From: Stenogyne calaminthoides
Lineage: Eukaryota; Streptophyta; Magnoliopsida; Lamiales; Lamiaceae
Assembly: GCA_037126765.1 (NCBI GenBank)
Contig: JBBCBC010000019.1
Coordinates: forward strand, 32,138,222-32,202,221
Direction of reading: 5' to 3'
DNA length: 64,000 nt
This document shows positions 30,875 to 43,969 of the stretch, in pieces (the first letter of the stretch is position 1; the number at the start of each line of letters is the position of its first letter). The notes beneath the pieces are model-generated. The model searched no databases and was not told where the DNA came from. It saw nothing but the letters and a program-made list of their open reading frames with translations. The translations under genes were made by a program, and so were the position numbers.

Positions 30875-33800
30875 TTACGGCATGGGTGGCACTGGTCGTT
30901 TCCCCTGGCCGGCATTTCCTAGAGCAGGCTCTGCCTGTCGGGGTTGGTTTACCTGTTGGCGACCTTTCTGGGCGTGATCTTGATTCCTCTGAGGTCGCTT
31001 GACAAATTCATCCAACAGCCCGTTTTCGTACAGCCTCCAAAGCTGGGGGAGAAGGTCTTTGCACTCCCTTGTGTAATGGTCAGTCTGTTGATGGAAGTGG
31101 CAGAACTTGTTGGGGTTCGCCTTACCCTTATTCTTGATAGGTCGTGGTGGGAGGAGTAACTCTCGATCTCTGATCTGGTTGTAGACATGTCCAGGTGTCA
31201 TGCCCAGTACTTCTATCAATTTTACCGGGATGTTTTCTTCGAAAGACTTGACGCTACTGGGTGCCTTGTAGTGACCCCCAGTTTTCTTGGAGCTTTTCCT
31301 TGAGTCAACAACCTCTCTGTCATCGGAGAGTCTAGATTCCAGAAGTTCTGACATGTGGATAATGTCGCTAGCTTACCTTCGGAAGTCATTATAGCTTACT
31401 GGGTATTCAGTGGTCATGCGCCGCCATAGTTTGGTTCCCTTTTTGAGGCCGGAAACTGCTCTGAGTACCTTGGCTTCGTCTCCGATTGGGTCTCCTTCAA
31501 GTATGAGTTTGTCGATCCTTTCAATGTAGGATCGGTCGGACTCGTTGTCCGCTTATTGGGTATTCATCAGTCGCTGTCTGGTCGCAGGTCGTGGTGCCAA
31601 GGCCTTGAAGTGGGTTAGGAACAGTCTAGCGAGCTGCTCGAACGTATCCACAGAGAAGGTGTTGGGAAAAATATGGGTGCTCGAATTTATTTGAGATGAT
31701 TTTAAATACATATTTAAATTAATCAATTAATTACTAACATGAATTAATCTTAAATTAATCCAACATAATAATTAATAAGCGAATAAACAATCCTGCGTAC
31801 ACATAATCCACGTAAATCCTAAGCATGCGGAATCTAGGAGTTACGAGATTACATACCTCTTGTAGAGACAACATTTGAGACGTTGGATCAACCCAAAGAG
31901 CCTTCCCAAATATGTCCCAAGTCCAAGAACGTAATCCGGTGGGAGGATTCTCACGAACGATTTTAACAAGAAAGAAAACCAAAAATATTTTGCCACCACC
32001 TTTGTGGATTTCTAATATTTCTAACACATGGAATTGCATTGGGGATGAAAAATTCATCCCCTATTTATAGGACAAGGGGCCCGATTTTTTCAATAGAAAT
32101 ATAAGGGAGAAAATCTTTTTCTTGATCTCCAAGAAATCTTGAATATATCTCCTATATTCTTTTCTCCTTAATTAAATTTTTCCACAAAAATCTTATTCCC
32201 ATTTATCCCTAATTTTTGAAAAATACAAGGAGGAAAGAATCAAGATTTGACTTCTTGAATTCATGGGATAATTATGTATTCCAAGAATACTTATCTCTTT
32301 CCATAAAATCTTTTCAAGAAAATCAAGAAAATCTTTCTTCTCCCTTTTCCTACAATTTTCGAAAAAAATAGAAATATTAGGCAAGAATATTTTCTTCTCT
32401 TTTTCATTAATTGGACTTTATTTTGGGCTATTTGAGGGGCCTTTAGGAGAATTAAGATTGGACCTCCAATGGACTATGAAGCTATAATATTGGGCCAAAT
32501 ATTCTTCAAGTCCATTAATATTAATTTACTCCACTATAAAATTAATATTAAACTATCTATTTTAACCCATATTATGACTTTACTATAATATGGCTCCCGG
32601 TCATTATTTCCCGTGTTTAAGATTATCTTAGTCCATAAATTAATTAAGCCACTGAACAAGCTTTATATTAATTAATATCTTTGTCCTTGGAGTAAAGACA
32701 GCTCAACATTATTATCCATACCAGAAATAAATTTCCACTTGCAAGATTTGGTATGATAAAGATTCTGAGCCCACCAAGGGGACAAATCAAGCAAGACGTA
32801 CTTGCACACGATTCTCCATATTAAATGTCAGCAATCGTCATGTAATTAATAATATTGCCCAAGATATAAGGTATCAAATCACAATGACTCTCTTCCTATC
32901 ATAAGTCAAAGAAATAGTTATTAATTTCACACGATCCTATTTAAGGGATGGAGATTAAGAAATAACACACCACTGAGGTCTAATTTTTGTATATTCAGTA
33001 CCGAAGAATTTATCCTCCTGTAGGTCCTTATTCAGTGCATCCAAATGCACTAGTATAATCTCTTGGTCAAGACAAGACAATCTGAGTTTTATACATCAAC
33101 CTTTCATGATGGTTTGTTCATTTCCATCTAGGTTGTGAATTTGTACTTAATTACGAGGAGCTGTTAATTTGATCTTCTGTGATCTGGTATCACCAAATTA
33201 ACTATAACGTAATACGTACTAGACTTATTGAACGGGTTTGCAATAAATATATATAACATTCATTCATATTTAATGCAACAATGATTAATATATTATTTCA
33301 GTGAATAAATAAGAAAATTCAGTTTGGTTATACAAAGTAAAAATATATTTTTCAGTATAACCCCAACAGAAGGGTGGTAGTGAAGTGAACCACTGATGAG
33401 CCTGGTCGCTCAATGTTAGGGAAAACAGTCGACATTTGGTGGCATCCGTCACGCCCATGGAGGCCATGTAAGAGTTGTACTTAGCTATGTGGACCCTTGG
33501 GTCCGTGTTCCCACTGTAGCAATCTAGAGCCGCCGTGTTGATTTTCGGTTGGGTGGGTGCCAAGGTGACCACAATTCCGAGGGGAGAGTCTGGGATGGTG
33601 AGATTATGGTCCGCTCCAGCTTGACCACTCTAATTCTTTGCCCGCTCGAGGAATCGCTGGACCGTCCTGGCCAGCATGTCGATTTTCACGTCGCGATGAT
33701 CCTTGGGAGGAAAAGTCGCTCGTGGATTGCCCTGGTGAATTACCGAGCCCCTCAGTAATTCGTCGTGATGCATGTTCAGAGCCATAGCGAGGTCTCGCTC

Positions 33801-34259
33801 CACCTGGTCGGCAAGTCAGGGTTGAGAGTCTACCTCGTCTTCGACGACCATCGGGGCTTTCTGGGCCTCCTGACCTCCAAGTCGACCAAACACGTTGCCC
33901 GATCCCACCGATTTTTCCAGGAGCCGGTGATTTCGAATGATGGCGTGCTTTCATTGGGTCATACGCCAATTGGTCTGTGGAGCGCCCTTTTTCGACAAGG
34001 GCATTCTTGCCCTTATAGGCCCCTGCACTGTGTGCCGCCTTTTTGATCTGTGGCTGGTCGTCCTCGTCATCGAAGGCGAGGCATTTTTATGGAGGACGGC
34101 CAACACGGCCTTCATGTTCTCTGTGTTTGGACGAGGTTCCACCAGTCGAGGGGTGGCCTCTAGGATGATGGGGTGAGACCGCTGCGAACTCATTGAGGCC
34201 TCGACACCATCACGGAGATCATTCTCGTTTTTGGTAGCATTACCTTGGTTGATTGCCAT
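30875..34259 (-). pseudogene. Tat Gypsy gag, interrupted by a solo LTR
   Basis: Starts MAINQGNATKNENDLRDGVE (ATG 34259). The capsid-type part at 33572-33374 reads YNSYMASMGVTDATKCRLFS and DQAHQWFTSLPPF. There the solo LTR (31660-33368) breaks in. It resumes at 31654 with FEQLARLFLTHFKALAPRPA and ends with CHFHQQTDHYTREC, a zinc-knuckle-like motif, and a Gln/Pro-rich tail (31354-30875). Several stops and frameshifts lie between 33600 and 34250. Confidence 0.82.
31660..33368 (-). mobile_element. Solo copia LTR inserted in the Tat gag
   Basis: Bounded by TGTTGGG and CCCCAACA, with the 5-bp duplication GAAGG on both sides (31655-31659, 33369-33373). It is 1.71 kb and has no internal domain, so it arose by LTR-LTR recombination. 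The minus strand reads like the LTR at 62925-64000 (same subfamily: GGGGTTATACTGAAAA). It contains the TATA-like CTATAAATAGGGG near 32060. Confidence 0.9.
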
Positions 34260-34310
34260 TGACAAAAGGTGGGTCTCCTGAGAATTTATGAGTGAATCGA
34301 CATAAAATTT

Positions 34311-34326
34311 CCCACAGACGGTGCCA
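34311..34326 (-). promoter_or_regulatory. Primer-binding site of the Tat Gypsy
   Basis: On the minus strand TGGCACCGTCTGTGGG, one base off TGGCGCCGTCTGTGGG seen in the other Tat copy (59680-59665). Confidence 0.75.
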
Positions 34327-34328
34327 AA

Positions 34329-34912
34329 TGTTGTAACCTAGATTTCAAGTCTAGGGAAACACACGTATGATGAATCAGATCAAACAGATAACGAACAATA
34401 AATGTAAATTGTGCTCAAATTTGGTTACCCAGTTCGTCTTTTGAATAAGACTACGTCTGGGGGCGTCCAAGCCATGAGTATTTTATTATATATTTTCTGC
34501 CCAGAGTTCTAAGATTGCTCCATTTTACAATGAGTAATACGCGTTTTATTTATAGACAAGAAACTAGGTCACAGATCTTCGTGGGCTCCCTCCATGGGCT
34601 TGCCGAGGCCTCCGCCGCCAATGCTAGGGTTTTCTCAGCTAACCCGAGATTCCCGTGTCTGGATTTACTTGCCTTGCTTACACCCCGCGATATCCGCGCC
34701 GTTAGCTATCCATATATTTACCATGTTTATCCTTTCACCGACTTTGGACTGAAGTCGCTTCCGACCAGTGGTCTTCCTTAATCGCTTTCGGCGACCTCCT
34801 CCCTGCTTTCAAGGAAGTCATTTGTCGACCCGATTCAAGTGAAAGTCGCTCCAACTGAATGACATGTGAAAGAGAGTTGCCTCACCTGATCGGATTATTT
34901 CATGCTACAACA
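34329..34912 (-). repeat. 5' LTR of the Tat Gypsy
   Basis: Plus-strand limits TGTTGTAACCTAG and GCTACAACA, 584 bp. A TATA box (CTATAAATAAAA on the minus strand, near 34555) and overall similarity to the LTRs at 51548 and 59682 support it. Confidence 0.85.
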
Positions 34913-36825
34913 AATAGTTTGCATAATTTAGTGCAACAAAAAATAGTTAGGTAATTTAGATACAATTTCAGTGATAGTTTAGTGGGTTTAGTGCAATTAA
35001 ACATAAAATGATGTAAGAGGTGCAAGGTTCAAACCTTAATTGTTGCATTTTTTTTAAATCAAACTACACATTAATATTTCACATGGATACCACATATTAA
35101 CTACAATAGAAAAATGACATATCAATACAATAAATGTGATAATTCATTCAAATTAATCTCAAAATAACACATCATCCAAATGAACCACAAGATGACACAT
35201 CATTAAAATAAACTCTCTATTAGTAATATAGGGAATTTCAAGTTGCAATATCACATTTCAATTTGTCCTTATTTTCAATTTTGCTTCTTAAATTAACATA
35301 CTTATATCAAATTCAAAAGAATATTCATCTTCATGTAAAAAAATAATTTTTTATTTATCTTCATTAAAAAACATTACAACTTAAATAATTCATATAAAAA
35401 TTTGAAAATTTACAGATATTTACATATGTAAACCCAACAATTATAATCTCAAAATTTATATATCCTTGTCTTCATTATGATATGAATATGTTCATCAAAT
35501 CACATGAACATGTTCATTTAGATCCTCACCCTAAGAAATTAACAAACCCAAATCTTCATAAATGGATCTTTAAAATTTTAAAACACTTCCATATCAACAA
35601 CCCATATCTTCATAAAAATCTTCAAATCTGTAACTTTTGAGCTAGAAATCGTTCTTCAAATCTTCATAAAAATTCTTCAAATTAACAAACTATTATTCTC
35701 AGAGTTCAACAAATCCAAAAAACCTAGATTAACAAACCGTTCTTCTCTGAGTTCTTCTTCAAAATAACGCAGATTTCATCAAAATTCATCACATTCAAAA
35801 ACCCAACAATAATTCAAGAAAATTTCACAAACAACAGATTCATCCTCATATTCATCAAATCCATAAAATCATCATAAAAAATTCATAAAAAAATCCAAAA
35901 ACTTATTCAAAATCACCAAACCAAAAAATCCAAAAACTTATTCAAATCCAAAAATCTAGAAAAATTCATCAAACCCACACAAAACTGCAAAGAAATACAC
36001 CAAAATTAGAAAACCAAAATCAACAGCGTCCAATTTCATTTTCCTTTTCAAAACCAAAAATTAGCAAACCCAGAAATTAGCAAACCAAAAAACAACGCAA
36101 CAGGCTGACTCACTATCCATTTCATCAAATCGCATCAGATCCAACAAAATTTCATCAAAAAAATTTCTTCAAACACAAACCTGCAAAAAAAATTAAAATG
36201 TTCTGCTTTGGGCACGGCGGTGGGAGAGGGGTGGTGGCCGCCGTTCTGATTTTATTTTGGGGGTGGGGGAGCGGCTGCGGCGGGGTTTCTGGGTGGGGGA
36301 AGGGGGAGCCGCGACGGCGGAGACATCGGGGAGTGTGGCGCAGCGACAAGGTTTATGGTAGGGCTTTTTGCTTTCACCGTTTCAACTTGGGTCATATATA
36401 TGAATCAGAGAGTGGGGATGGTGGACGCGGGGATGGTGGCGGCGGCAGCGTGGGGATGGTGGCCGCTATCGGCAACAGCGGCAATTTGAGAAGAGAGAGA
36501 GTGAGAGCAAGATTGAAAAAAGTGAGAGGAGATTTGAGACGAGAGAGAGAAAGTAGATTTGAGAAGAGAGAGAGTGAGGGATTAAATCTGAATTGTGAAA
36601 TTTAAATTTTTATTAATTTCTGCCGTGTGAGCTTGAGGCAAGGAAAATAGGGTAAAATCAAATCCACTTATGGACATACTACTAATTTTTAAAGAGGCAT
36701 GGAGCTAGGAGTATTCTAGGTCCTACATATGGACCTAGGAGTAATTAATTCTTCAAATAAAAGATGGACGGATGGAGTAATATTTAGCCGATTTAGCATA
36801 AAGTATCTTAGTCGAATTGTACAAT
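34913..36825. other. Unassigned 1.9-kb stretch between Gypsy and the satellite array
   Basis: Three zones. 34966-35057 has an A-box-like TAGTTTAGTGG and a B-box GGTTCAAACC about 50 bp apart followed by a T run, possibly a SINE remnant. 35060-36190 is A-rich, with many near-repeats of TTCATCAAA and CAAATCTTCATAAA. 36198-36600 is GC-rich, then GA-rich, and has an ORF with no recognisable similarity. GGACGGATGGAGTA at 36766-36779 looks like a right end of a Stowaway MITE, but I find no left end. A short palindrome (TAGGTCC-TACATAT-GGACCTA) sits near 36720. No gene is supported. Confidence 0.4.
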
Positions 36826-37736
36826 ATGGTTTTATAATAGGAAAAATGAACACACAAGTCAAAAGTTATGGCCCAAACAGTTTTCACCGTCCAATAGCCA
36901 AAATCCTAATCGCCGTTTCCAGATCTCCTACCACAGTGATCTATGAAAAATGCCTATACTACCCACACTTATTATCTGGTGGGAAAAACGATTACAACAT
37001 CACACAAGAGTTGCGACAGACAAAAAATCCAAACACCAAGAAAACAGAAATGACATCGAGAAATTAAAAAGTTTCAGGCAGAGCCAACAATCCACGAATT
37101 CAGGCTCTGATACCAATTGATGGAATACGCCGGTGAAGGCAGTCCGTCACCAGGATTGTTATCGGATACCAAACGTACACGTAACAAATCTAAAACATAA
37201 ACTTGAGTCTAAAGCCAAGGGGGCGTTTTTTGGTTCCTCATGATAATGGAAATTTTTTGTTGGGGAACTTTGCATCCCCCCACAAAATCATCCACTGAAT
37301 CTATTTTTCAAGTCAACTTAAGCATCTGGGTCGTGGATAATGCACGAACAGGGCGAGGGTACCCCGTTGAGGACTCGAAGGGGGCGTTTTTTGGTTCCCC
37401 ATGATAACGGTATTATTTTGCTGTGGAACTTTACATCCCCACACAAAATCATCCAGTGAATCAATTTTTCAAGTCAATTCAAGCATCGGGTCATGGAAAA
37501 TGCACGAACAGGGCGAGGGTACCCCGTCGGGGACGCGAAATGGGCATTTTTTGGTTCCCCATGATAACGATATTATTTTGCTTCGGAATTTTGCATCTCC
37601 ACACTAAATCATCAACTGAATCCACTTTTCAAGTTAATTCAAGCATTCGGGTATTGTAGAATGCACGAACGGGGTGCAGGGTACCCGTCGGGGATGCGAA
37701 TGGGGCGTTTTTTGCTTCCCCATGATAACGGTAATT
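36826..37736 (+). repeat. Array higher-order unit 1 (leader plus 4 monomers)
   Basis: The leader starts abruptly at TTATAATAGGAAAA and has the tRNA-Met-like GGCTCTGATACCA at 37103-37115. Monomers are anchored at 37240, 37401, 37561 and 37722. Confidence 0.85.
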
Positions 37737-38734
37737 TTTTGCCACGGGCTGTCACGGCGAAGCTGTGACAAATGCAGATAACTTGAAGACATTTCCGAAA
37801 TGGACACCCGAGTTAAAATTTATGGCCAAAATAGTTTTCACCGTCCAATAGCCAAAATCCTAATCGCTGTTTCCAGATTCCCCATCCGACATCGCCCATC
37901 CTTGCGATAAAAATTACAACAAGAACAAGAAAAACCCTACTACAGCGATCTATGAAAAATGCATATACTACCCACACTTATTATCTGGTGGGAAAAATGA
38001 TTACAACATCACACAAGGGTTGCAACAGATAAAAAATCCAAACACCAAGAAAACAGAAATGACATCGAGAAATTAAAATGTTTTAGGCAAAGCCAACAAT
38101 CCACGAATCCAGGCTCTGATACCAATTGATGGAACATATCGGTGAAGGTGGTCTGTCACCAGGATCATTGTCGGATACCAAACGTACACGTTATAAATAT
38201 AAAACATAAATGTCCGTCTAAAGCTAAGGGGGTATTTTTTGGTTCCCCATGATAACAATATTTTTTTGCTAGGGAACTTTGCATCCCCACACAAAATCAT
38301 CCACTGAATCCATTTTTCAAGTCAATTCAAGCATTCGGGTAGTGGAAAATGCACGAACGGGGAGAGGGTGCCCATCGGGGTTGCGAAGGGGGCGTTTTTT
38401 GGTTCCCCATGATACAGTACTATTTTGCTGTGGAAAAATGCATCCCACACAAAATCATCCACTGAATCCATTTTTCAATTCCGGGTCGTGAAAAATGCAC
38501 GAACGTGGTGAGGGTACCCCATCGGGGACGCGAAGGGGACTTTTTTTGGTCCCCCATTATAACGGTATTATTGTACTTTGGAACATTGCATCCCCACACA
38601 AAATCATCCATTGAATCCAAGTTTCAAGTTAATTAAAGCATCCGGGTCGTGGAAAATGCACGAACGGGGTGCAGGGTACCCCGTCGGGGACTCGAAGATG
38701 ACATTTTTTGATTCCCCATGATATCGGTATTTTT
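37737..38734 (+). repeat. Array higher-order unit 2 (leader plus 4 monomers)
   Basis: The leader begins GCCACGGGCTGTCACGG. GGCTCTGATACCA lies at 38112-38124. Monomers are anchored at 38249, 38409, 38556 and 38718. Confidence 0.85.
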
Positions 38735-40079
38735 TTACCACGACTATCACGACAAAGCTGTGACAAATGTAAATAACTTGAAGACGTTTCCAAAATGGTA
38801 TTATAATAGGAAAACGGACACCCAAGTCAAAAGTTATGGCCAAAACAAGTTTTCACCGTCCAATAGCTAAAACCCTAATCGCCGTTTCCAGATCCCCCAT
38901 TTGACATCGCTCATCCTTGCGATTAAAATTACAACAAGAACAAGAAAAAACTTACTACAGTGATCTATAAAAAAAACACCTATACTACCCACACTTATTA
39001 TATGGTGGGAAAAACCATTACAACATCACATAAGGGATGCGATAAAGAAAAAAACCAAACATCAAGAAAACAGAAACGACATCGAGAAATTAAAACATTT
39101 ATGGCAGAGCCAACAATCCACGAACCCAGGCTATGATACCAATTGATGGAACACGCCGGTGAAGGTAGTCCGTCACCAGGATCGTTGTCGGATACCAAAC
39201 GTACACATAACAAATATAATACATAAACGTGTGTCTAAAGCCAAGGGAGCGTTTTTTGGTTCCACATGACAATGGTAATTTTTTGCTGGGTAACTTTGAA
39301 TCCCCCCACAAAATAATCCAGTGAATCTATTTTTCAAGTCAATTCAAGCATCTGGGTCGCTGAAAATGCACGAACGGGGCTAGGGTACCCAGTCGGGGAC
39401 ACGAAGGGGCATTTTTTGGTTACCCATGATAACGGTATTATTTTGCTGTGGAACTTTACATCCACACACAAAATAATCCACTTAATCCATTTTTCAAGTC
39501 AATTCAAGTATCCGGGTTGTGGAAAATGCAAGAAATGGGAGAGGGTACCCCGTTGGGGACTCGAAGTGGGCGTTTTTAGGTTCCCCATGATAACAATATT
39601 ATTTTGCAGTGGAAATTTTCATCCCAACACACCAATGAATCCATTTATCAAGTCAATTCAAGCATCCGGGTCCTGGAAAATGTACGAACAGGGCGAGGGT
39701 ACCCCGTCGGGGACTCGAAGGGGGCTTTTTTTGGTTCCCCATGATAACAGTATTATTTTGTTGTGGAACTTTGTATCCCCACACAAAATCATCCACTGAA
39801 TCCATTTTTCAAATAAATTCAAGCATTCGGGTCGTGAAAAATGCACGAACAGGGGCGAGTGTACCCGTCGGGGGGCAAAGGAGGCGTTTTATGGTTCCCC
39901 ATGATAACGATATTATTTTGCTGTGGAACTTTGCATCCCCACACAAAATCATCCACTAAATCAATTTTTCTAGTCAATTCAACCATCCAGGTCATGAAAA
40001 ATGCAAGAACGGGGTGCAGGGTACCCTGTCGGGGACGCGAAGGGGACGTTTTTTGGTTCCCCATGATAACGGTAATTTT
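38735..40079 (+). repeat. Array higher-order unit 3 (leader plus 6 monomers)
   Basis: The leader has the variant GGCTATGATACCA (39129-39141). Monomers run from about 39250 to 40070. Confidence 0.85.
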
Positions 40080-41589
40080 TTGCCACGGGCTGTCACGGCA
40101 AAGCTTTGACAAATGTAGATAACTTGAAGAAGTTTTAGAAACAGTATTATAATAGGAAAATAGACACCCGAGTCAAAAGATATAGCTAAAATAGTTTTTA
40201 CCGTCCAATAGCCAAAACCCTAATCGCTGTTTCCAGATTCTCCATCCGACATCGCCCATCCTTGCGATCAAAATTACAACAAGAACAAGCAAAAACCTAC
40301 TACAGTGATCTATGAAAAATTTCTATACTACCCTCACTTATTATCTGGTGGGAAAAATAATTACTACATCACACAAGAGTTGCGATAGAGAAAAAATCCA
40401 AACACCAAAAAAACAGAAACGACATCGAGAAATTAAAATGTTTCAGGTAGAGCCAACATTCCATGAATCCAAGCTCTGATACCAATTGATGGAAAACATC
40501 GTTGAAGGCATTCCATGACCAGGATCATTGTCAGATACCAAACGTACACGTAACAAATATAAAATATAAATGCGTGGTCTAAAGCCAACGGGGGCGTTTT
40601 TTGGTTCCCCATGATAACTGTAATTTTTTGCTAGGAAAATTTGCATCCCCACACAAAATTATCCACCAAATCCATTTTTCAAGTCAATTCAAGCATTCGG
40701 GTTGTGGAAAATGCACGAACGGGGCGAGGGTACCCTGTCGGGGACGCGAAGGGCGTTTTTGGTTCCCCATGATAACGGTATTATTTTGCTGTAGAACTTT
40801 GCATCCCCACACAAAATCATCTACTGAATCCATTTTTCAAGTCAATTCAAGCATTTGGGTCGTGAAAAATGCACAAACGGGGCGAGGGTTCCCCGTCGGA
40901 AACACGAATGGGACTTTTTTTGGTTTCCCATGATAACGGTATTATTTTGCTGTGAAAAATTGCATCCTCACACAAAATCATCCAATGAATCTATTTTCAA
41001 GTCAATTCAAACATCCGAATTATGGAAAATGCACGAACGGGGCGAGGGTACCCGTCGGGGACTAAAAGAGAGCGTTTTTTGGTTCTCTATGATTCGATAT
41101 TATTTTGTTGTGGAAATTTGCATCCCCATAAAAAATCATCCACTGAATCCATTTTCAAGTCAGTTCAAGTATCTGGGTCTTGAAAAATGCACGAACGGGG
41201 CGAGGGTACCCCATCGGGGACACGAAGGGGGCGTTTTTTGGTTCCCCAAGATAACGGTATTATTTTGCTGTGGAACTTTGCATCCCCACATAAAATCATC
41301 CACTGAATCCATTTTTCAAGTCAATTCAAGCATCCGGGTTGTGGAAAATACACGAACGGGGCGAGTGTACTTTTGTCGGGGACGCGAAGGAGGCATTTTT
41401 TGGTTCCCCATGATAACGGGATTATTTTGATGTGGAACTATACATTACAACAAAAAATCAACCACTTGATCTATTTTTAAAGTCAATTCAAGCATTCGGG
41501 TTGAGAAAAATGCACGAACGTGGCGCAGGGTTCTCCGTCGGGGACGCACAGGGGGCGATTTTTGGTTCCCCATGATAATGGTAATTTTT
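40080..41589 (+). repeat. Array higher-order unit 4 (leader plus 7 monomers)
   Basis: The leader has AGCTCTGATACCA (40472-40484). Monomers run from about 40590 to 41575 and hold the longest by-chance ORF of the array (40855-41430). Confidence 0.85.
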
Positions 41590-41929
41590 TACCTGAGGCT
41601 GTAATGGAGAAGCTGTGGAAAATATAGATAACTTGAAGACGTTTCTGAAATGGTATTATAATAGAAAAACAGACACCCAAGTCAAAAGTTATGGCCAAAA
41701 TAATTTCACCATCCAATAGCCAAAACCCTAATCGCCATTTCCAGATCCTCCATTCGACATCGCCCATCCTTGTGATCAAAATTACAACAAGAACAAAAAA
41801 CCCTACTATAGTGATCTATGAAAAACACCTATACTACCCTCACTTATTATCTGGTGGGAAAAGCAATTACAACATCACACAAGGGTTGTGATAACGAAAA
41901 AATCCAAACATCACTTAAAAAAGAACCTT

Positions 41930-43674
41930 TGTTGGGATTATCTTTGAAAAAGTATGTTTTTACTTTGTATAATCAAAAGCTGAATTTTCGAACTTATTTC
42001 TTGAAATAAATTGTTTATGTCGATGCTTTAAATATGATTGAACAAATAATCATTTCAATAATTAAAAAGTTAATTTAGTGATACCCATCACGAGAAGATT
42101 AAATTAACGGTCCTTGTAACTATAAAACGCCATTCCGACCTAGATGGAAATGAACAACCATCGCGAAAGGTTGAGGTGTAAGGCCAGATTGGTTTGTCTT
42201 GACCAAGAGATTACACTTTAGTGCATGATTGATTGAATTGAGGAGGATAAATTCTTGAATCGAAGAAGGAAGAATTAGACCTCGGTGGTTCGTTGTTTCT
42301 TACCGTCCCCTTAAATAGGATCACGTGGGATTGTTAACTATTGCTTTGACTTATCATGGGTACCGAATCGAGAGATTCAATACTTTTTATCTTGGGCAAT
42401 ATTATTGGTCACATGTGATTGCTAAGATTTAATACGAAGAAAAGCCATCGCTTTTTTGATTTTCCCTTGGGAGGTTCATAAGCTTTATCATATCAAATCT
42501 TGCAAGTGGAATTAGTTTCGGTATGGATAATAATGTTGAACGGATTTCTCGACCAAGGACCAAAGATATTAATTAACGGAAAGCTATTTTGGTGGCTTGA
42601 ATTAATTAATGGGCTAGATAATCTTAAACATCGAAATAATGATGGGAGCCATATTGAGGGTAATATGGGTTAAGATGGATGGTGCAATATTAATTATGCA
42701 ATGGGATTAATTAATATTTTTTGAATTATATTTGGCTCAATATTAGATATTCAAGATCCATTAGAAGGTCCAATCTTAATTCTCCAAAAGGCCCCCAGGA
42801 GCCCAACATATAGTCAATAAGCGTGAAAAGGTGATTAAAATAAAATAAATATTGTTCCTTATATTTCCTCTAATTTTTGAAAATTATGGATAAAAGAGGG
42901 AGAAAGATTTTCTTTGAATTTTGTTATGGAATGAAGATATGTATTCTTGGAATACAAGATTATCTCATTAAATTCAAGAAATCTCCCACTTGGTTATTCA
43001 TAGTGATATTTGAAATTTTTGAAAAATAGAGGGCAAGAAAGATTTTCTTGAAAAGATATTATGGAAGATATGTATTTCTTGAAATACAAGAATATCTCAT
43101 AAATTCAAGAAGATCCAAATCTTGGATTCTTTTTGAATTTTTGAAAATAATGCCATATTATAAGGTGGAATTTTTGGAATATTTTAATTATGGGAAAAAA
43201 GAATATATGAGATATATTCAAGATTTCTTTTGATCAAGAAAAGTCTTTTCCCACATTGAAATATCATTTTAAATTTCGACCACCTTCCCTCTTATAAATA
43301 GGGATGATTAGTTCATTCCCAATCAATTCCATGTCTTTGGAAATATTAGCAAATCCACATAAGTGGTGCAACAAAGTTTATTTTTTCCTTTTGTTAATTG
43401 TTGTGAGTATCCTTCCAACGGATTGTCGAGCAAGGACTAAGGAATACTTGGGAAGTCCTTTTGGTTAGTTCGTCCGACCAAAAGCCCTTTGCCATAGGAT
43501 GCGTTCACGTAAACGTAGATTGTGCGTAGGTTTTACGTGGCTTTTTATATGCATGATATGTTGTTGCAATTATTATTTGAATTAATATAGGATTAATTCA
43601 TTTAGTAATAATTAATGAATTAAATTTGTATTTAAATATTCACCCGAATAGATCGTGTAACTCATTCCCCAACA
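41930..43674 (+). repeat. Copia 5' LTR
   Basis: TGTTGGGATTATC to CCCCAACA, 1,745 bp. TATAAATA lies at 43293-43300. It is about 90 bp shorter than its partner, mainly through short deletions. Confidence 0.9.
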
Positions 43675-43676
43675 AC

Positions 43677-43689
43677 TGGTATCGAGCCC
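43677..43689 (+). promoter_or_regulatory. Copia primer-binding site
   Basis: TGGTATCGAGCCC, close to the initiator tRNA-Met site TGGTATCAGAGCC, three bases after the 5' LTR. Confidence 0.75.
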
Positions 43690-43969
43690 TTTGTTTGGAA
43701 TTTTTTAAAAATTTAATTAAGTGGACATTAAATTTGAAATTGGATAGTAGAATTGTTAGATCTGTTTTTGCGGTATCCAATTGTCATGGATTTTAATGTT
43801 TTATTTTGCATGCATATAAAGCGTGGTTTTTTAAATTGATTCGATTCGATTTGTTTTGCCTCGTGAAAAATCCACGAGTAGACTAGGATTTGTTTGATTT
43901 GATCGATTGTAATAGACTAGTCTGAGATCCATCGGATCGGAACGAAGAGATGAAGAATTAAAGGATGAA

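Larger units (their letters stand above)
23976..34912 (-). mobile_element. Tat-lineage Ty3/Gypsy element, 3' LTR missing, solo LTR inside
   Basis: On the minus strand: 5' LTR (34912-34329), primer site, gag, protease, RT-RNase H, a second (archaeal-type) RNase H, integrase, then an oppositely transcribed extra ORF. The dual RNase H and the antisense ORF before the 3' LTR are hallmarks of the Tat lineage (Retand/Ogre-like). The left end is cut directly by the copia LTR at 23975, so the 3' LTR is absent. Confidence 0.85.

Noticed and set aside
36198..36605. 135-codon Gly/Arg-rich ORF
   Set aside because: GC-rich, low complexity, no recognisable domain, ends in a GA repeat. Likely a composition effect.
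37401..41430. Many ORFs of 60-190 codons with similar peptides (HPHTKSSTESIFQVNSS type)
   Set aside because: They are the 161-bp satellite read in shifting frames. The consensus has stops in two plus frames and none in the third, so long frames arise whenever the period keeps phase. No start context and no homology.
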